Of a DNA stretch of 27,306 nt, positions 27,012 to 27,306 are shown piece by piece. The position numbers and the translations under genes are program-made. Under the pieces are notes generated by a model. That model did no database searches and was not told where the DNA came from. It was given only the letters and a program-made list of their open reading frames with translations. Location: the NCBI GenBank assembly GCA_020630245.1, contig JAHDBZ010000013.1, positions 1-27,306 on the forward strand, given 5' to 3'. The DNA is from Candidatus Altimarinota bacterium. GTDB taxonomy: Bacteria; Patescibacteriota; Gracilibacteria; UBA4473. How positions within the stretch are numbered: the stretch's first letter is position 1; each line of letters starts with the position of its first letter.

Positions 27012-27306
27012 ATGTTAGGACTCGCACAGATTAAAGCCGGACAAAAAATTCAGATCGACGGACAACCGTATCTCGTCACGTGGAATCAATTTAGTAAAAC
27101 CGCTCGTCAGGGGGGAACCATGAAAACCAAGCTCAAAAATCTGCTGACCGGTAACACCATGGAAAAAACTTTCCAGGGATCAGACAAAGTCGAAGAAGCC
27201 AACATCGGGTACAAGCGAGCGCAATTCCTCTATGCGACAGGGGAAGAGTACGAATTTATGGACATGGAGACCTACGAGCAGATGACTTTTACGTCTGAGC
27301 AGTTGG
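27012..27306 (+). CDS. efp: Elongation factor P, N-terminal part (cut by window end)
   Basis: EF-P rescues ribosomes stalled on polyproline. 98 residues visible: the KOW-like domain I (MLGLAQIKAGQKIQIDG), the acceptor loop, TKLKNLLTGNTMEKTF (domain I end) and the start of domain II (RAQFLYATGEEYEFMDMETYE). The loop reads SKTARQGGTMKTKLKNL, so Arg32 stands where lysine-type EF-Ps have the modified Lys34 of E. coli. A 12-codon out-of-frame ORF (26983-27018) overlaps the start. No Shine-Dalgarno. Identity is certain; the 3' end lies outside. Confidence 0.93.
   Translation, partial: MLGLAQIKAGQKIQIDGQPYLVTWNQFSKTARQGGTMKTKLKNLLTGNTMEKTFQGSDKVEEANIGYKRAQFLYATGEEYEFMDMETYEQMTFTSEQL

Noticed and set aside
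26983..27018. 12-codon upstream ORF overlapping efp
   Set aside because: Too short, no repeat elsewhere, no ribosome binding site; likely chance.

Overview
The window reads as a compact bacterial chromosome segment, most likely from a Patescibacteria/CPR lineage (Peregrinibacteria-like is my best guess, not proven). The reasons are small housekeeping proteins, tiny intergenic gaps, many short lineage-specific membrane proteins, few Shine-Dalgarno sequences, a coiled-coil insertion in RpoC and a B. subtilis-length S12. UGA acts as a normal stop codon (for example at 10689 and 13878), so there is no sign of the Gracilibacteria/SR1 code.

Layout. 4-4951 (minus): rpoC-rpsL-rpsG, without rpoB in front of rpoC. 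4952-5364: AT-rich non-coding DNA holding the rpoC promoter and heptamer repeats. 5365-6567 (minus): sugar-phosphate nucleotidylyltransferase with a left-handed beta-helix. 6742-7644: a small membrane protein with a hairpin leader, and a DUF1858/A-type-carrier-like fusion. 7702-10399 (plus): a nucleotide cluster with a ThyA-family enzyme, a micro-ORF, a hypothetical, a RibD_C/DHFR-type reductase and a Dcd/dUTPase-fold protein. 10459-10994 (minus): two overlapping small membrane proteins. 11191-13437 (minus): superoxide dismutase behind a large secreted protein. 13483-13890 (plus): membrane protein. 13878-15781 (minus): lexA-recA and a small ORF. 15952-16931 (minus): membrane protein and a zinc-ribbon basic protein. 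17260-18887 (minus): membrane protein, small wHTH-like protein, orphan ftsE. 19034-21231 (plus): Fur family and RNase Y. 21437-22036 (minus): trmB. 22099-25025 (plus): small membrane protein, second micro-ORF, glyA, SDR, hypothetical. 25068-26878 (minus): mnmA, a 28-residue membrane peptide, grpE. 27012-end (plus): efp, cut by the window edge.

How the genes work together. The ThyA-family enzyme, folate-type reductase and Dcd-fold protein form a pyrimidine-deoxynucleotide cluster. Two of the three carry substitutions at specificity or catalytic positions that point to dCMP/dCTP rather than dUMP chemistry. lexA and recA look like one SOS unit with a palindromic operator over the lexA -10. rpoC, rpsL, rpsG, efp, trmB, mnmA, glyA and grpE are core translation, transcription and chaperone genes.

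Most unusual signals. (1) Degenerate arrays with an exact 7-nt period sit in at least ten intergenic spacers, often touching the start codon and often built as a GT-type half followed by an AC-type half. (2) Two unlinked micro-ORFs overlap the upstream stop as TAATGA and end in the same GKGRKEV tail, encoded almost entirely with synonymous differences. (3) Three small-membrane-protein transcription units share a terminator-like leader hairpin followed by a good Shine-Dalgarno. (4) Palindromic and interspersed repeat elements are present, one inserted in frame within mnmA.
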